64,000 nt of DNA from Novosphingobium sp. FSW06-99 (lineage in GTDB: Bacteria; Pseudomonadota; Alphaproteobacteria; Sphingomonadales; Sphingomonadaceae). Shown in pieces: positions 44,390 through 52,574 of the stretch. The notes beneath the pieces are model-generated. The model had not been told where the DNA came from and searched no databases. It was given only the letters and a program-made list of their open reading frames with translations. Location of the stretch: positions 1-64,000 of the forward strand of contig NZ_KQ954261.1 of the NCBI RefSeq assembly GCF_001519065.1, given 5' to 3'. Numbering within the stretch: position 1 is the first letter of the stretch; every line of letters starts with the position of its first letter. Both the position numbers and the translations under genes were made by a program.

Positions 44390-44810
44390 GTCTGGCGGCC
44401 CAGATCGGCGCACGCCCGTCGACCGTGCGCTGATAGACTTCGGGCCAGGTGGCGATCGCCTTGTCCACCGCTTCGCGCGTGATCGGCTGATTGGGCGCAA
44501 AGGCGTCGAACCCGACGCGGCGGTAATGGCTGATCTGGTCGACCAGCACATCGCCCACCGCGCGCAGTTCGCCGGTATAGCCATATTCGCGCAGGATGCT
44601 TGCCGCCGAATAGCCGCGCCCATCGGTATAGGCGGGAAATTCCACCTCGATCAGCGTCAACTGGTCCAGCAATGGCAACAGTGCGCGCGCATCGTCGCCC
44701 GGCGACAGGCGCACGGCGGCGGTGTTGCCGGCCTCGGACAGATCGGCAAACGCCACCACGGGGGCTGTGCTGGCCGCGTCATCGCGCAGCCGGATCAGGG
44801 TTTCAGCCAT
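44382..44810 (-). CDS. DUF934 protein of the sulfite reductase operon
   Basis: 142 residues, cytoplasmic. Core LTLIEVEFPAYTDGRGYSAASILRE-YGYTGELRAVGDVLVDQISHYRRVGFDAF matches DUF934, a family found next to cysI/cysH in proteobacteria. The role is not established; a structural or electron-transfer help to sulfite reductase is only suggested by linkage. It overlaps cysI and cysH by 8 bases each, so the three are translationally coupled. Confidence 0.88.
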   Translation of the reverse strand: MAETLIRLRDDAASTAPVVAFADLSEAGNTAAVRLSPGDDARALLPLLDQLTLIEVEFPAYTDGRGYSAASILREYGYTGELRAVGDVLVDQISHYRRVGFDAFAPNQPITREAVDKAIATWPEVYQRTVDGRAPIWAARHG

Positions 44811-46437
44811 AGATTGCGTCCTTGAACGGGGCGTTGCCGATACGGCGCCAGGTGTCGAGAAAACGTTCGCCCGCCTCGCGCCGGGCCAGATAGACGCCGG
44901 TCGCGCGTTCGATCGCATCGACAATGCCGTCTTCGCTGAAGCCGGGGCCGATGATCGAGCCGATCGAGGTATCCGCACCTTCGGAGCCGCCGAACAGCAA
45001 CTGATAGTTTTCGACGCCCTTGCGATCGACCCCCAGCACGCCGATGTGCCCGGCATGGTGATGGCCGCAGGCATTGATGCAGCCCGAAATCTTCAGCTTC
45101 AGCTCGCCCAGATCGCGCTGGCGTTCGACATCGGCGAACCGCTGCGAAATCTTCTGCGCCAGCGGGATCGAGCGCGCATTGGCCAGGCTGCAATAATCGA
45201 GCCCCGGGCAGGCGATGATATCGCCGATCAGGTCGAGGTTGGGCGTGGCCAGGCCCGCCGCGTCAAGCTGTTGCCACACGGCATAAAGATCGGCTTTGCG
45301 GACATGCGGCAGGACGATGTTCTGGGCATGGGTCACGCGCAATTCGTCAAAACTGTAATCGCGCGCCAGGTCGGCCATCAGGCGGATCTGGTCGGCGCTG
45401 GCATCGCCGGGAATGCCGCCGACCGGCTTCAGGCTGATGGTGACAATGCCATAACCGGACGCCTTGTGCGCGTGCACGTTCTGATCGACCCACAGCGCAA
45501 AATCGGGATCGCTGCGATCGATCGCGTCGGGCGCGGCGGGGTCGAATGCGGGGTCGGCAAACTGCGCCTTGATGCGGTCCAGCTCGGCGGCGGGCGGTTC
45601 GAGGCCCAGCGTCAGGATATGCGCGAATTCGTCCTCGACCTGGCGGCGGTATTCATCCGCGCCGATTTCGTGGACCAGGATCTTGATGCGCGCCTTGTAC
45701 TTGTTGTCGCGGCGGCCATAGCGGTTGTAAACGCGCAGGCAGGCTTCGAGATAGCTGACCATCTGCAACGGCGACAGCCATTCGCGGATCACCGGGGCGA
45801 TCATCGGCGTGCGGCCCATGCCGCCACCGACATGGATGCGCAGGCCTTCCTCGCCCGCCGCGTTCTTCACCACCTGGATGCCGATATCGTGCAATTTCAT
45901 CGCGGCGCGGTCGGTCTCGCTGCCGATGATCGCCACCTTGAACTTGCGCGGCAGGTAATCGAATTCGGGGTGGAACGTCGACCATTGCCGCAACAGTTCA
46001 GCATAAGGGCGCGGATCGGCCACTTCGTCGGCGGCGGCCCCGGCAAAGTGGTCGGCGGTGGTGTTGCGGATGCAATTGCCGCTGGTCTGGATTGCATGCA
46101 TGCCAACCCCCGCCAGATCGGCCAGGATCGCGGGTGTGTCCGACAGCTTGATCCAGTTGTACTGGATGTTCTGCCGGGTGGTGAAATGACCATAGCCCCG
46201 GTCGTATGTGTCGGCGATATTGCCCAGCACGCGCATCTGCCGCGAATTGAGCGTGCCATAGGGCACCGCCACGCGCAGCATATAGGCGTGCAATTGCAGA
46301 TAGAGCCCGTTCTTCAGCCGCAGCGGGCGAAACTGCTCCTCACTCAGCGTACCGTCCAGCCGCCGCGTCACCTGGTCGGTGAATTCGGCAACACGGGCAT
46401 CGACCATTGCCTGATCATGGGTATCGTACTGGTACAT
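44803..46437 (-). CDS. cysI: Nitrite/sulfite reductase, siroheme [4Fe-4S] type
   Basis: 544 residues. Two ferredoxin-like halves with TTRQNIQYNWIKL and TSGNCIRNTTADHFAG in the first, and GRTPMIAPVIREWL. Cluster ligands are Cys410, Cys416, Cys453 and Cys457 in CPGLDYC and SGCINAC, the C-x5-C-n-C-x3-C pattern of the siroheme-4Fe4S enzymes. Context with cysH and the siroheme methyltransferase favours sulfite as substrate. No flavoprotein CysJ is adjacent, so the electron donor is probably ferredoxin. Confidence 0.93.
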   Translation of the reverse strand: MYQYDTHDQAMVDARVAEFTDQVTRRLDGTLSEEQFRPLRLKNGLYLQLHAYMLRVAVPYGTLNSRQMRVLGNIADTYDRGYGHFTTRQNIQYNWIKLSDTPAILADLAGVGMHAIQTSGNCIRNTTADHFAGAAADEVADPRPYAELLRQWSTFHPEFDYLPRKFKVAIIGSETDRAAMKLHDIGIQVVKNAAGEEGLRIHVGGGMGRTPMIAPVIREWLSPLQMVSYLEACLRVYNRYGRRDNKYKARIKILVHEIGADEYRRQVEDEFAHILTLGLEPPAAELDRIKAQFADPAFDPAAPDAIDRSDPDFALWVDQNVHAHKASGYGIVTISLKPVGGIPGDASADQIRLMADLARDYSFDELRVTHAQNIVLPHVRKADLYAVWQQLDAAGLATPNLDLIGDIIACPGLDYCSLANARSIPLAQKISQRFADVERQRDLGELKLKISGCINACGHHHAGHIGVLGVDRKGVENYQLLFGGSEGADTSIGSIIGPGFSEDGIVDAIERATGVYLARREAGERFLDTWRRIGNAPFKDAIYG

Positions 46438-46460
46438 CGCGGGATCTTTCGTGCGTTAAA

Positions 46461-46772
46461 TCAGGCAATCCAGGTGGTTGCGGCCGGGTCATCGGCGCGC
46501 AGCGACAGATCGAGGCGCACGGTCGGGCCAACCGCCCGCACACGGTCCTTGATATGCGCAGGCCGCACGCCCTCGGCATCGCGGGTGGCATCGATCACAT
46601 AGGCGCTGACCACGCGGCGCGCGGCCTCTTCGACGGCGATGATCGTGGCGGCATCCTCGCCCAGCGCTGCCGCATCGTTGACATGGCGTGACCAGTTGCT
46701 GCCGGTCCACCAGGTTACATCGCCGGTCAGCAGGTCGTTGCCGGTCAGAATCTTGAAACGCTCAGCGCTCAC
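46461..46772 (-). CDS. DUF2849 protein of the sulfur operon
   Basis: 103 residues. Core FKILTGNDLLTGDVTWWTGSNWSRHVNDAAAL, then a helical AAT...EEAARRVVSAYVIDA segment, matches DUF2849, typically found between cobA and cysI in alphaproteobacteria. Function unknown. The start is GTG at 46772, overlapping the stop of the methyltransferase gene (GTGA). It ends 23 bases before cysI. Confidence 0.82.
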   Translation of the reverse strand: MSAERFKILTGNDLLTGDVTWWTGSNWSRHVNDAAALGEDAATIIAVEEAARRVVSAYVIDATRDAEGVRPAHIKDRVRAVGPTVRLDLSLRADDPAATTWIA

Positions 46773-47554
46773 AGCACGCTCTCCGCAATATGGGCAAGCT
46801 GGCCCGCGTGCTCGCGCGCGGCCACTTCGCCGATGATGATCAGCGCCGGGCTTTTGACCCGGTGCCGTGACACGATCGTGTCGAGCCCGGCCAGCACCCC
46901 GCGCAACACGCGCATGCCGGGCCGGGTGGCGTTTTCGATCACCGCCACCGGAACTTCGGGCGACAGGCCATCGGCGATCAGCTTGTCGGTGATCGCCGCC
47001 GCCGTCGCCAGGCCCATATAGATCACCAGCGTGCGGCCTTTGCCGGCCAGCCCGGTCCAGTCCTGATCGCTCAACCCCTTGCACTGTCCGGCGACGAACG
47101 ACACGGTGGAGGCCGCATCGCGGTGGGTCAGCGCAATGCCCGACGCCGCCGCCGCGCCCATGGCCGCGCTGATCCCCGGCACCACGGTCACCGGCACACC
47201 GGCGGCGCGGCACGCCTCTGCCTCTTCGCCGCCGCGCCCGAACACGAACGGATCGCCGCCTTTCAGCCGCACCAGATCGTGCCCCGCCAGTGCCTCGCGC
47301 ACCAGCAGCGCGTTGATATCGTCCTGCGCCATGGTGTGGCGAGCGCGGCTCTTGGCGACCGAGATCAGCCGCGCATCATCGCGCGCCAGCGCCAGAATGG
47401 CCGGATCGACCAGCCCGTCGTGCACGATCACGCGCGCACTGCCGATCAGCCGCGCCGCGCGCAGCGTCAACAAATCGGGATCGCCGGGGCCCGCACCGAC
47501 CAGATGGACGGTGCCGACAGGCGCGATTCCGGAATGGGCGGGGTGCTGGGTCAT
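46769..47554 (-). CDS. cobA: Uroporphyrinogen-III C-methyltransferase
   Basis: 261 residues, single-domain SUMT: VHLVGAGPGDPDLLTLRA (16-33), VKS-type RLKGGDPFVFGRGGEEAEA, GIALTHRDAASTVSFVAG, and YMGLATAAAITDKLI. It methylates uroporphyrinogen III to precorrin-2, the precursor of siroheme needed by CysI. The NAD-dependent dehydrogenase/ferrochelatase parts of CysG are absent and must be elsewhere. It is the first gene of the operon cobA-DUF2849-cysI-DUF934-cysH. Confidence 0.93.
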   Translation of the reverse strand: MTQHPAHSGIAPVGTVHLVGAGPGDPDLLTLRAARLIGSARVIVHDGLVDPAILALARDDARLISVAKSRARHTMAQDDINALLVREALAGHDLVRLKGGDPFVFGRGGEEAEACRAAGVPVTVVPGISAAMGAAAASGIALTHRDAASTVSFVAGQCKGLSDQDWTGLAGKGRTLVIYMGLATAAAITDKLIADGLSPEVPVAVIENATRPGMRVLRGVLAGLDTIVSRHRVKSPALIIIGEVAAREHAGQLAHIAESVL

Positions 47555-47623
47555 GCAGCGGCAGATGGGGGCTCGCCCCCGTACTCGCCAGCGAGAATGC
47601 CTATCGCCCCGGCTAGAACAGCT

Positions 47624-48616
47624 TTAGCGTTCCGCAGTATCCGGCGCTTCATCCGGTTGTTGCAACAACGCGCGCGCCAATCGCCTGATTCCGTCGGAAT
47701 CGCGCAAGTGCACATCCTGTTGCGGGAAGGGGATTTCCACACCGCGTTCGCGGAACAAGTGCCAGGTGTTTTTCAGCACCTCCGAGCGAATGCCGCCGAT
47801 GCCGTTTTCGGGATCGTTGATCCAGCAACTGATCGACCAGTCGATCGCGCTGGGCCCCAGCGTGACCAGTGCCACACTGGGCGGCGGATCGGCCAGCACG
47901 CGCGGCACGGCCGCCGCCGCTTCGAGCAGCAGCGCTTCGACCATGTCGATATCGCTGCCATAGGCGACGCTGATCGGGATCGACACTGCCACCCGGCGCG
48001 ACGAATAGGACCAGTTTTCGACCTGGCTGGTCATCAGGTTCTGGTTGGGGATCAGGTATTCGCGGTTGTCGAGCGTGGTCACCGATATTGCGCGGATACC
48101 GATCTTGTTGACCACGCCCATCGTCGTTGTGCTGCCGCTGGTCACCGCGACAACGTCGCCCGGCTTGATCGACCGGTCGAGCAGCAGGATGATCCCGGCG
48201 ATCAGGTTGCCGGCCGTCGTCTGCAGGCCGAACCCGATGGCCAGCCCGAAGGCGCCCGAAAACACCGTGAACGCGGTCAGGCTGATCCCCAGCGTGTCGA
48301 TCGTCGCGAAAAAGGCGAACGTCCACACCGCCAGCGTGATCATCTTGTCGCCCAGCGAAGTCTGCGCCGAATCGAGCCCCTTGATCCGCCGCAACAGCCG
48401 CCGCGCGACACTGCCGGCCACGCGCGCGCTGATTAGCGCGAACAGTACCACGGTCACCATCCACAACGCGGTGGCCAGCGAGATGTGGTATTTGCCGACA
48501 TCGATGCTGATATCGTCGAGCGTATCGAACCAGTCGTGCAATTGCGCGTTTACCGCGTGAAAATGCGCCTTCACCGCATGGACCGGCACGGCGATCGGGT
48601 GGGGTGTGCCGGTCAT
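47624..48616 (-). CDS. MscS family mechanosensitive channel
   Basis: 330 residues. About three membrane helices in the first 140 residues, then the pore helix and MscS beta domain: AFGLAIGFGLQTTAGNLIAGIILLLDRSIKPGDVV, followed by IPNQNLMTSQVENWSY. It opens under membrane tension to release solutes. Its ATG overlaps the metC stop by 4 bases (ATGA at 48616-48613), an odd partner for a channel. A 69-bp gap separates it from cobA downstream. Confidence 0.9.
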   Translation of the reverse strand: MTGTPHPIAVPVHAVKAHFHAVNAQLHDWFDTLDDISIDVGKYHISLATALWMVTVVLFALISARVAGSVARRLLRRIKGLDSAQTSLGDKMITLAVWTFAFFATIDTLGISLTAFTVFSGAFGLAIGFGLQTTAGNLIAGIILLLDRSIKPGDVVAVTSGSTTTMGVVNKIGIRAISVTTLDNREYLIPNQNLMTSQVENWSYSSRRVAVSIPISVAYGSDIDMVEALLLEAAAAVPRVLADPPPSVALVTLGPSAIDWSISCWINDPENGIGGIRSEVLKNTWHLFRERGVEIPFPQQDVHLRDSDGIRRLARALLQQPDEAPDTAER

Positions 48617-49854
48617 GCCGCTGTCCCGCTGGCGTTGCGCCACACCGCCAGCGCGCGGTCGAGATCGGCGATCAGGTCGGCGGCGTCTTCCAGCCCCACA
48701 GCAAGTCGCACGCCGAACCGGTCGGCCGCGTCCCAATGTGCCGGCGGCCAGGCACCGGCGGTGCGGATCGGCGCGGGATCGACCGGTGTGGCCAGGCTTT
48801 CGAACCCGCCCCAGCTATAGCCGATGCCGAACAGCGCCAGCGCGTCGATCAGCGCATCGCGTGCCGCACTGCTGCCGCCCTTGAGCACAAAGCTGAACAG
48901 CCCGCACCCACCGGTGAAATCGCGCACCCACAGATCGTGCCCCGGCGCGCCGGGCAGCATCGGACACAGCACATGGGCAACCTCTGGCCGCCTGGCCAGC
49001 CATTGCGCCAGCCCCAGTGCCGATGCCATGGTGCGTTGCAGGCGCAGATCCATCGTGCGCAACCCGCGCAGCATCAGCGCGGCATCGTCGGGCGAGACCA
49101 CGATGCCCAGACCCTGTGCACGCAGCCGCAATTTGCGGTACCAGTCGGCACCCGCGCTGGCCGATCCCATCATCACATCGGAATGGCCCCCGACATGCTT
49201 GGTCAGGCTCATGATGGTGATGTCGACCCCGTGGGGCAGCGCGGCAAAACCCAGCGGACTGGCCCAGGTGTTGTCGATCACGCTGACCAGTCCGTGCGCA
49301 CGGGCCACTTCGACCACACGCGGCACATCGGTCATCTCAAAGGTCAGGCTGCCCGGCGTTTCGATCAGCACGGCGCGCGCGCGCGGGCACAGCGCCGCGG
49401 TCAGGCTGGCCGGATCGGTCGGGTCGAACCACCGCGTTTCGATGCCCAGATCGTGCAGCAACCCGCGCCCCATCACGCGGCTGGGTTCATAGGCGTTGTC
49501 GGTCATCAACAGCACGTCGCCCGGCCGCAGCACGGTCAGCAGCACCCCGGCAATCGCCGCCACCCCCGAAGGATAGAGCACCGTTCCTGCCGCGCCGGGT
49601 TCCAGCGCGGTCAGCGCATCGGCCAGCGCCCATTGCGTCGGTGCGCCCCGCCGCCCGTAATAGAACAGGCCGTCGGCATTGGCGGGATGCGCGCGCAAGG
49701 CGGCCATATCGGGATAGAGGTGCGTGCTGGCGCGCCATACCGGCGGGTTGACCACGGCGCCGGGATGCCCCGGTGTTCCGGTCCATTCCGCGCGTCGTCC
49801 CGCCGCGGTCAGGCGTGTGCCGGGGCCCAGTGTGCTGTCATCGTTGCCGTCCAT
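48613..49854 (-). CDS. metC: Cystathionine beta-lyase / PLP trans-sulfuration enzyme
   Basis: 413 residues, fold-type I Cys/Met-metabolism PLP family. The PLP lysine is Lys219 in SLTKHVGGHSDVMMG; YYGRRGAPTQWALADAL, LYPSGVAAI and IDNTWASPLGF are further landmarks. MetC-type cystathionine beta-lyase fits best (GRRGTPT, SAGG-type end SWGGFESL), though gamma-lyase activity cannot be excluded. I prefer ATG 49854; a TTG at 49890 would add 12 residues. It is coupled to the downstream MscS gene. Confidence 0.87.
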   Translation of the reverse strand: MDGNDDSTLGPGTRLTAAGRRAEWTGTPGHPGAVVNPPVWRASTHLYPDMAALRAHPANADGLFYYGRRGAPTQWALADALTALEPGAAGTVLYPSGVAAIAGVLLTVLRPGDVLLMTDNAYEPSRVMGRGLLHDLGIETRWFDPTDPASLTAALCPRARAVLIETPGSLTFEMTDVPRVVEVARAHGLVSVIDNTWASPLGFAALPHGVDITIMSLTKHVGGHSDVMMGSASAGADWYRKLRLRAQGLGIVVSPDDAALMLRGLRTMDLRLQRTMASALGLAQWLARRPEVAHVLCPMLPGAPGHDLWVRDFTGGCGLFSFVLKGGSSAARDALIDALALFGIGYSWGGFESLATPVDPAPIRTAGAWPPAHWDAADRFGVRLAVGLEDAADLIADLDRALAVWRNASGTAA

Positions 49855-49890
49855 GGCCCCGTGCAAAGCAGGATTGGCGCGCAAAGACAA

Positions 49891-50211
49891 CCGCGCGTGC
49901 GGCGGTTTGGCGGGATTGCGTCGCGCCTGTTGTTGCGCGCTGCGTGTCGAGGCGGGCGCGGCGCGGGGATTGGCAAGGGGGCGTGGACGACGATGTGCCG
50001 ACAGGATGTGGCGGAATGACGGGTTGGCAGAGTAAAGCTTGTCTTAACTCGGATTTTGGATTGAGCATTTATAATTTTATGCAGTGTATGGCTGAAATGT
50101 GTACTTATATGACGATGAAAAATTAACTGGTATTTGCAATTTTCGAAATTGTCATCGGCGAAATATTGTGTTGTATTATATTAAATTTAAATCGATTCTA
50201 CGGAGGTCTCG
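49891..50211 (+). other. Gene-free leader of an AT-rich island
   Basis: About 320 bases without a supported gene. From roughly 50030 the base composition falls sharply to AT-rich, unlike the rest of the window. A weak promoter-like pair TTGTCA (50149) and TATTAT (50174) with a long 19-bp spacer, and the palindrome TTAAATTTAA at 50181-50190, lie just before the small gene at 50212. Confidence 0.5.
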
Positions 50212-50418
50212 GTGCGATTATCAAGAAATGTCGTGGCAATTGCGATTGCATCTACACTTGCTTTGAGTGTGCCGTCGGTTGCGGCAGAGCCGGGAATTGG
50301 TGGAGGCTTCGCTGGTGCAGGCGTTGCGGAAGAAACGAGCATCCTTGCCTATCTTTTCGGCCTCGCCGCGTTGACGGCGGCGGTCGTGTCGGTGGCCGAT
50401 ACGGGCAAGTCGCCGTAA
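50212..50418 (+). CDS. Small exported protein, 68 aa
   Basis: A signal peptide (about 1-25, ending VAA) is followed by a Gly-rich GIGGGFAGAGVAEE and one hydrophobic helix (LAYLFGLAALTAAVVSVA), ending TGKSP. GGAGG sits 5 bases before the GTG start, a strong ribosome site. It lies at the low-GC core and is followed by a terminator, so it looks like a separate transcript. No family recognised; a small membrane-active or surface peptide is possible. Confidence 0.6.
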   Translation: MRLSRNVVAIAIASTLALSVPSVAAEPGIGGGFAGAGVAEETSILAYLFGLAALTAAVVSVADTGKSP

Positions 50419-50531
50419 ATATTGTTTCGTTCGGTTGCTCGACTGATCCCAAGGTGCACCGGTGCGCCTTGACCCGCCCGGTGTCGAGTGATGGCATGAA
50501 ACCGGACGCAGCGCACAGTGGCGGCTTTAAT

Positions 50532-50559
50532 CGATCGCGATACTACATCGCGATCGTTT
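50532..50559 (+). terminator. Terminator-like hairpin after the 68-aa gene
   Basis: A perfect 10-bp stem CGATCGCGAT/ATCGCGATCG (50532-50541, 50547-50556) with loop ACTAC, followed by TTTCTGTGTGTTT. It lies 114 bases after the small gene and 82 before the next one. Confidence 0.65.
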
Positions 50560-50637
50560 CTGTGTGTTTGATATATGTCGAAAATATATCTCCAAATGCC
50601 GCCTGTATAAAATGATCTCGCAGTTTCAGGAGTCGTT

Positions 50638-50949
50638 ATGACTGGCAAATACGTGCTGTCTTTGTTGCCACTTGCCGCGATGTGCGCCTGTGTGGCGCAT
50701 CCGGGGAGCAGCGAAGGCGGCATTCCCCCACGTCTGGTGGTCAACAAGGACCATATCCCGGTCTGGAAACATGTCGGCAGTTTCGGCCCGATACGGCCCG
50801 GCGATGAAGCGCACGCGCGAACAGTCTGTGCCAGCCTTGATACCGACAAGAAACGGTTCCGTCCGGAAGGGTATCACACCCGGGCCGAAGGTGCCGATGG
50901 CGCGGCGTTTCCCGGCGGCGGGTACTATTGCGTCGGCCATCGCAAATAG
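50638..50949 (+). CDS. Small exported protein or lipoprotein, 103 aa
   Basis: A short hydrophobic N-terminus with two Cys (residues about 16 and 18: LAAMCACVA) suggests a lipoprotein, although neither site is a perfect lipobox. The mature part ends FRPEGYHTRAEGADGAAFPGGGYYCVGHRK, with a Gly-rich GGGYYC motif. AGGAG lies 6 bases before the ATG. Codon use is closer to the host than its AT-rich upstream region. Function unknown. Confidence 0.6.
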   Translation: MTGKYVLSLLPLAAMCACVAHPGSSEGGIPPRLVVNKDHIPVWKHVGSFGPIRPGDEAHARTVCASLDTDKKRFRPEGYHTRAEGADGAAFPGGGYYCVGHRK

Positions 50950-50971
50950 CAGGCGGCCAGGCGGGGCGGGG

Positions 50972-51817
50972 TTACCTGGCCGGGCCGGTTTCTATCGGCA
51001 GGGTGGCATCGGCGCCCCATTCCGCCCAACTGCCATCGTAAAGCGCAATATCGTCCTTGCCGAGCAGATGGGCGGCAAACAGCACGACATTGGCAGTCAT
51101 CCCCGATCCGCAACTGGCGATCAGCGGCTGATCGAGATCGATCCCGGCGGCGGCAAACGCGGCGCGCAGCTCACCGGACGCTTTCCAGGTGCCGTCGGCG
51201 GCAAACAGGCTGGCATAGGGCAGGTTGCGCGCGCCCGGGATATGGCCGCTGGCGAGGCCCGGGCGGGTTTCGGGCATGTCGCCGGAAAACCGCGCGGCGG
51301 CGCGCGCATCGACCAGTTGTTCGGCCTGGCTGGTGATGTTGGCCAGCACCTGATCCTTGTTGCGGAGCTGGCGGTCGTCGCTCCACACGGTGAAATGGCG
51401 GTGGCGCAGATGCTCGCGGCCCTGTGCCAGGGGGCGCCCTTCGGCTTTCCACTTGGTGATGCCGCCGTCGAGCAGCGCGACATTCTGCGCGCCAAACAGC
51501 GTCAGCATGAACCAGGCGCGGGTTGAGGAATGGATCGGGCTGTCATCATAGACGACGATCCGGCTGCCATCGCCAAGCCCCAGGCTTTGCATGCGGCTGG
51601 CAAATTTTTCCGCCGAGGGCAGCGTGTTGGCAAAGGGTGCCTGGCTGTCGACCAGTTCGTCCAGATTCATGAACACTGCGCCGGGAATATGCCCCGCTTC
51701 GTATTCGGCGCCGGCATCGCGGCCATGTTCGGGCAGAAACGCGGTCGCATCGACCACGCGCAAGTCGCTCGCGCCCAGTTCGTTGGCAAGCCATGCGGTG
51801 GTAACCAGCGAATCCAT
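50972..51817 (-). CDS. sseA: 3-mercaptopyruvate sulfurtransferase
   Basis: 281 residues: two rhodanese domains. The N-terminal inactive one has the conserved DAT..EYEAGHIPGAVFMNLDEL pattern. The C-terminal one carries the active-site loop CGSGMTA with Cys236, the CG[SG]G[MV]TA type of mercaptopyruvate sulfurtransferases rather than thiosulfate-specific rhodaneses. It transfers sulfur from mercaptopyruvate to thiols or cyanide. It converges on the 103-aa gene and lies beside the hairpin cluster. Confidence 0.92.
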   Translation of the reverse strand: MDSLVTTAWLANELGASDLRVVDATAFLPEHGRDAGAEYEAGHIPGAVFMNLDELVDSQAPFANTLPSAEKFASRMQSLGLGDGSRIVVYDDSPIHSSTRAWFMLTLFGAQNVALLDGGITKWKAEGRPLAQGREHLRHRHFTVWSDDRQLRNKDQVLANITSQAEQLVDARAAARFSGDMPETRPGLASGHIPGARNLPYASLFAADGTWKASGELRAAFAAAGIDLDQPLIASCGSGMTANVVLFAAHLLGKDDIALYDGSWAEWGADATLPIETGPAR

Positions 51818-51875
51818 CTGTCCTGTTGCTCCTGTCTGCGTCGACCCGTATTTTGTGCCGTCAGTTCAGCGTCTG

Positions 51876-51895
51876 ACCCGACACTACCGTGTCGG
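51876..51895. repeat. Hairpin 1 of the sseA-queF cluster
   Basis: A perfect 8-bp inverted repeat CCCGACAC/GTGTCGGG with loop TACC. Its last base is the first base of the following 37-bp inverted repeat. Confidence 0.8.
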
Positions 51896-51984
51896 GAAGT
51901 CGGCACCGGCCCGCTCCCCCACCCGACCACCCTACGATAGTACCCTGTGGGTGGTCGGGTGGGGGAGCGGGCCGGTGCCGACTT
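51895..51984. repeat. Perfect 37-bp inverted repeat (hairpin 2)
   Basis: The left arm 51895-51931 and right arm 51948-51984 are exact reverse complements over 37 bases, about 75% G+C, separated by a 16-base AT-richer spacer (starting TACGATAG). The right arm carries four G-runs at 51948-51970 that fit a G-quadruplex pattern; the left arm gives the same on the minus strand. No T run follows. From memory, related GC-rich inverted repeats with AGTCGGCACC ends are scattered between genes in sphingomonads, so a REP/MITE-like element is likely. Confidence 0.9.
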
Positions 51985-52010
51985 CGAAACGCGCCCTTTC
52001 GCGCGTTTCG
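51983..52010. repeat. Hairpin 3 of the sseA-queF cluster
   Basis: A perfect 11-bp stem (51983-51993 with 52000-52010, TCGAAACGCGC type) and 6-base loop, overlapping the end of the 37-bp repeat by two bases. A second AGTC-GACT like string follows at 52011-52018. Confidence 0.85.
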
Positions 52011-52118
52011 AGTCCGACTCTTAAACGCTCGTATGGCAACCGTCGAGGCAGTTTCACCCCTGGCCGCTTGCCGGAATGCCCCACAATCGGCATGGGCGAC
52101 AGCGCGAAAGGATCCATC

Positions 52119-52574
52119 ATGCCCGAATTGAACCCCCTGCATCTGGGTCAACCCAGCGCCTTGCCCGCCTCGCCAGAGGCGGCGGTGCTCGATTATGTGC
52201 CCAATCCGCGCACTGGCGCGCTCTATCTGGTGCGTTTTGCCGCGCCCGAATTCACCTCTTTGTGTCCCGTGACGGGGCAGCCCGATTTCGCCCACCTGGT
52301 GATCGATTACGCGCCGGGCGCGACGATCGTCGAATCCAAGTCGCTCAAGCTGTTTCTCGGCGCGTTTCGCAACCATGCGGGTTTCCACGAAGACGTGACC
52401 GTGGGCATCGGCGAGCGGCTGTTTGCCGAAATGGCGCCGCGCTGGCTGCGCATCGGCGGATACTGGTATCCACGCGGCGGCATCCCGATCGACGTGTTCT
52501 GGCAATCGGGCACCGCGCCCGAAGGGCTGTGGGTGCCCGATCAGGGCGTCGCGTCGTACCGCGGGCGCGGTTAG
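52119..52574 (+). CDS. queF: NADPH-dependent preQ0 reductase QueF
   Basis: 151 residues, the size of type I (homomultimeric) QueF. Active-site Cys49 in FTSLCPVTGQPDFA forms the thioimide with preQ0; Asp56 is the general acid. The QueF motif ESKSLK spans 72-77. It reduces preQ0 to preQ1 in queuosine synthesis for tRNA. AAGGA lies 6 bases before the ATG at 52119. The stop overlaps the convergent HD gene end by 4 bases. The hairpin cluster lies about 110 bases upstream. Confidence 0.94.
   Translation: MPELNPLHLGQPSALPASPEAAVLDYVPNPRTGALYLVRFAAPEFTSLCPVTGQPDFAHLVIDYAPGATIVESKSLKLFLGAFRNHAGFHEDVTVGIGERLFAEMAPRWLRIGGYWYPRGGIPIDVFWQSGTAPEGLWVPDQGVASYRGRG

Noticed and set aside
50349..50849. 166-codon minus-strand frame across the AT-rich island.
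   Set aside because: It is antisense to the second small exported gene and spans the terminator hairpin; no ribosome site and no family features.
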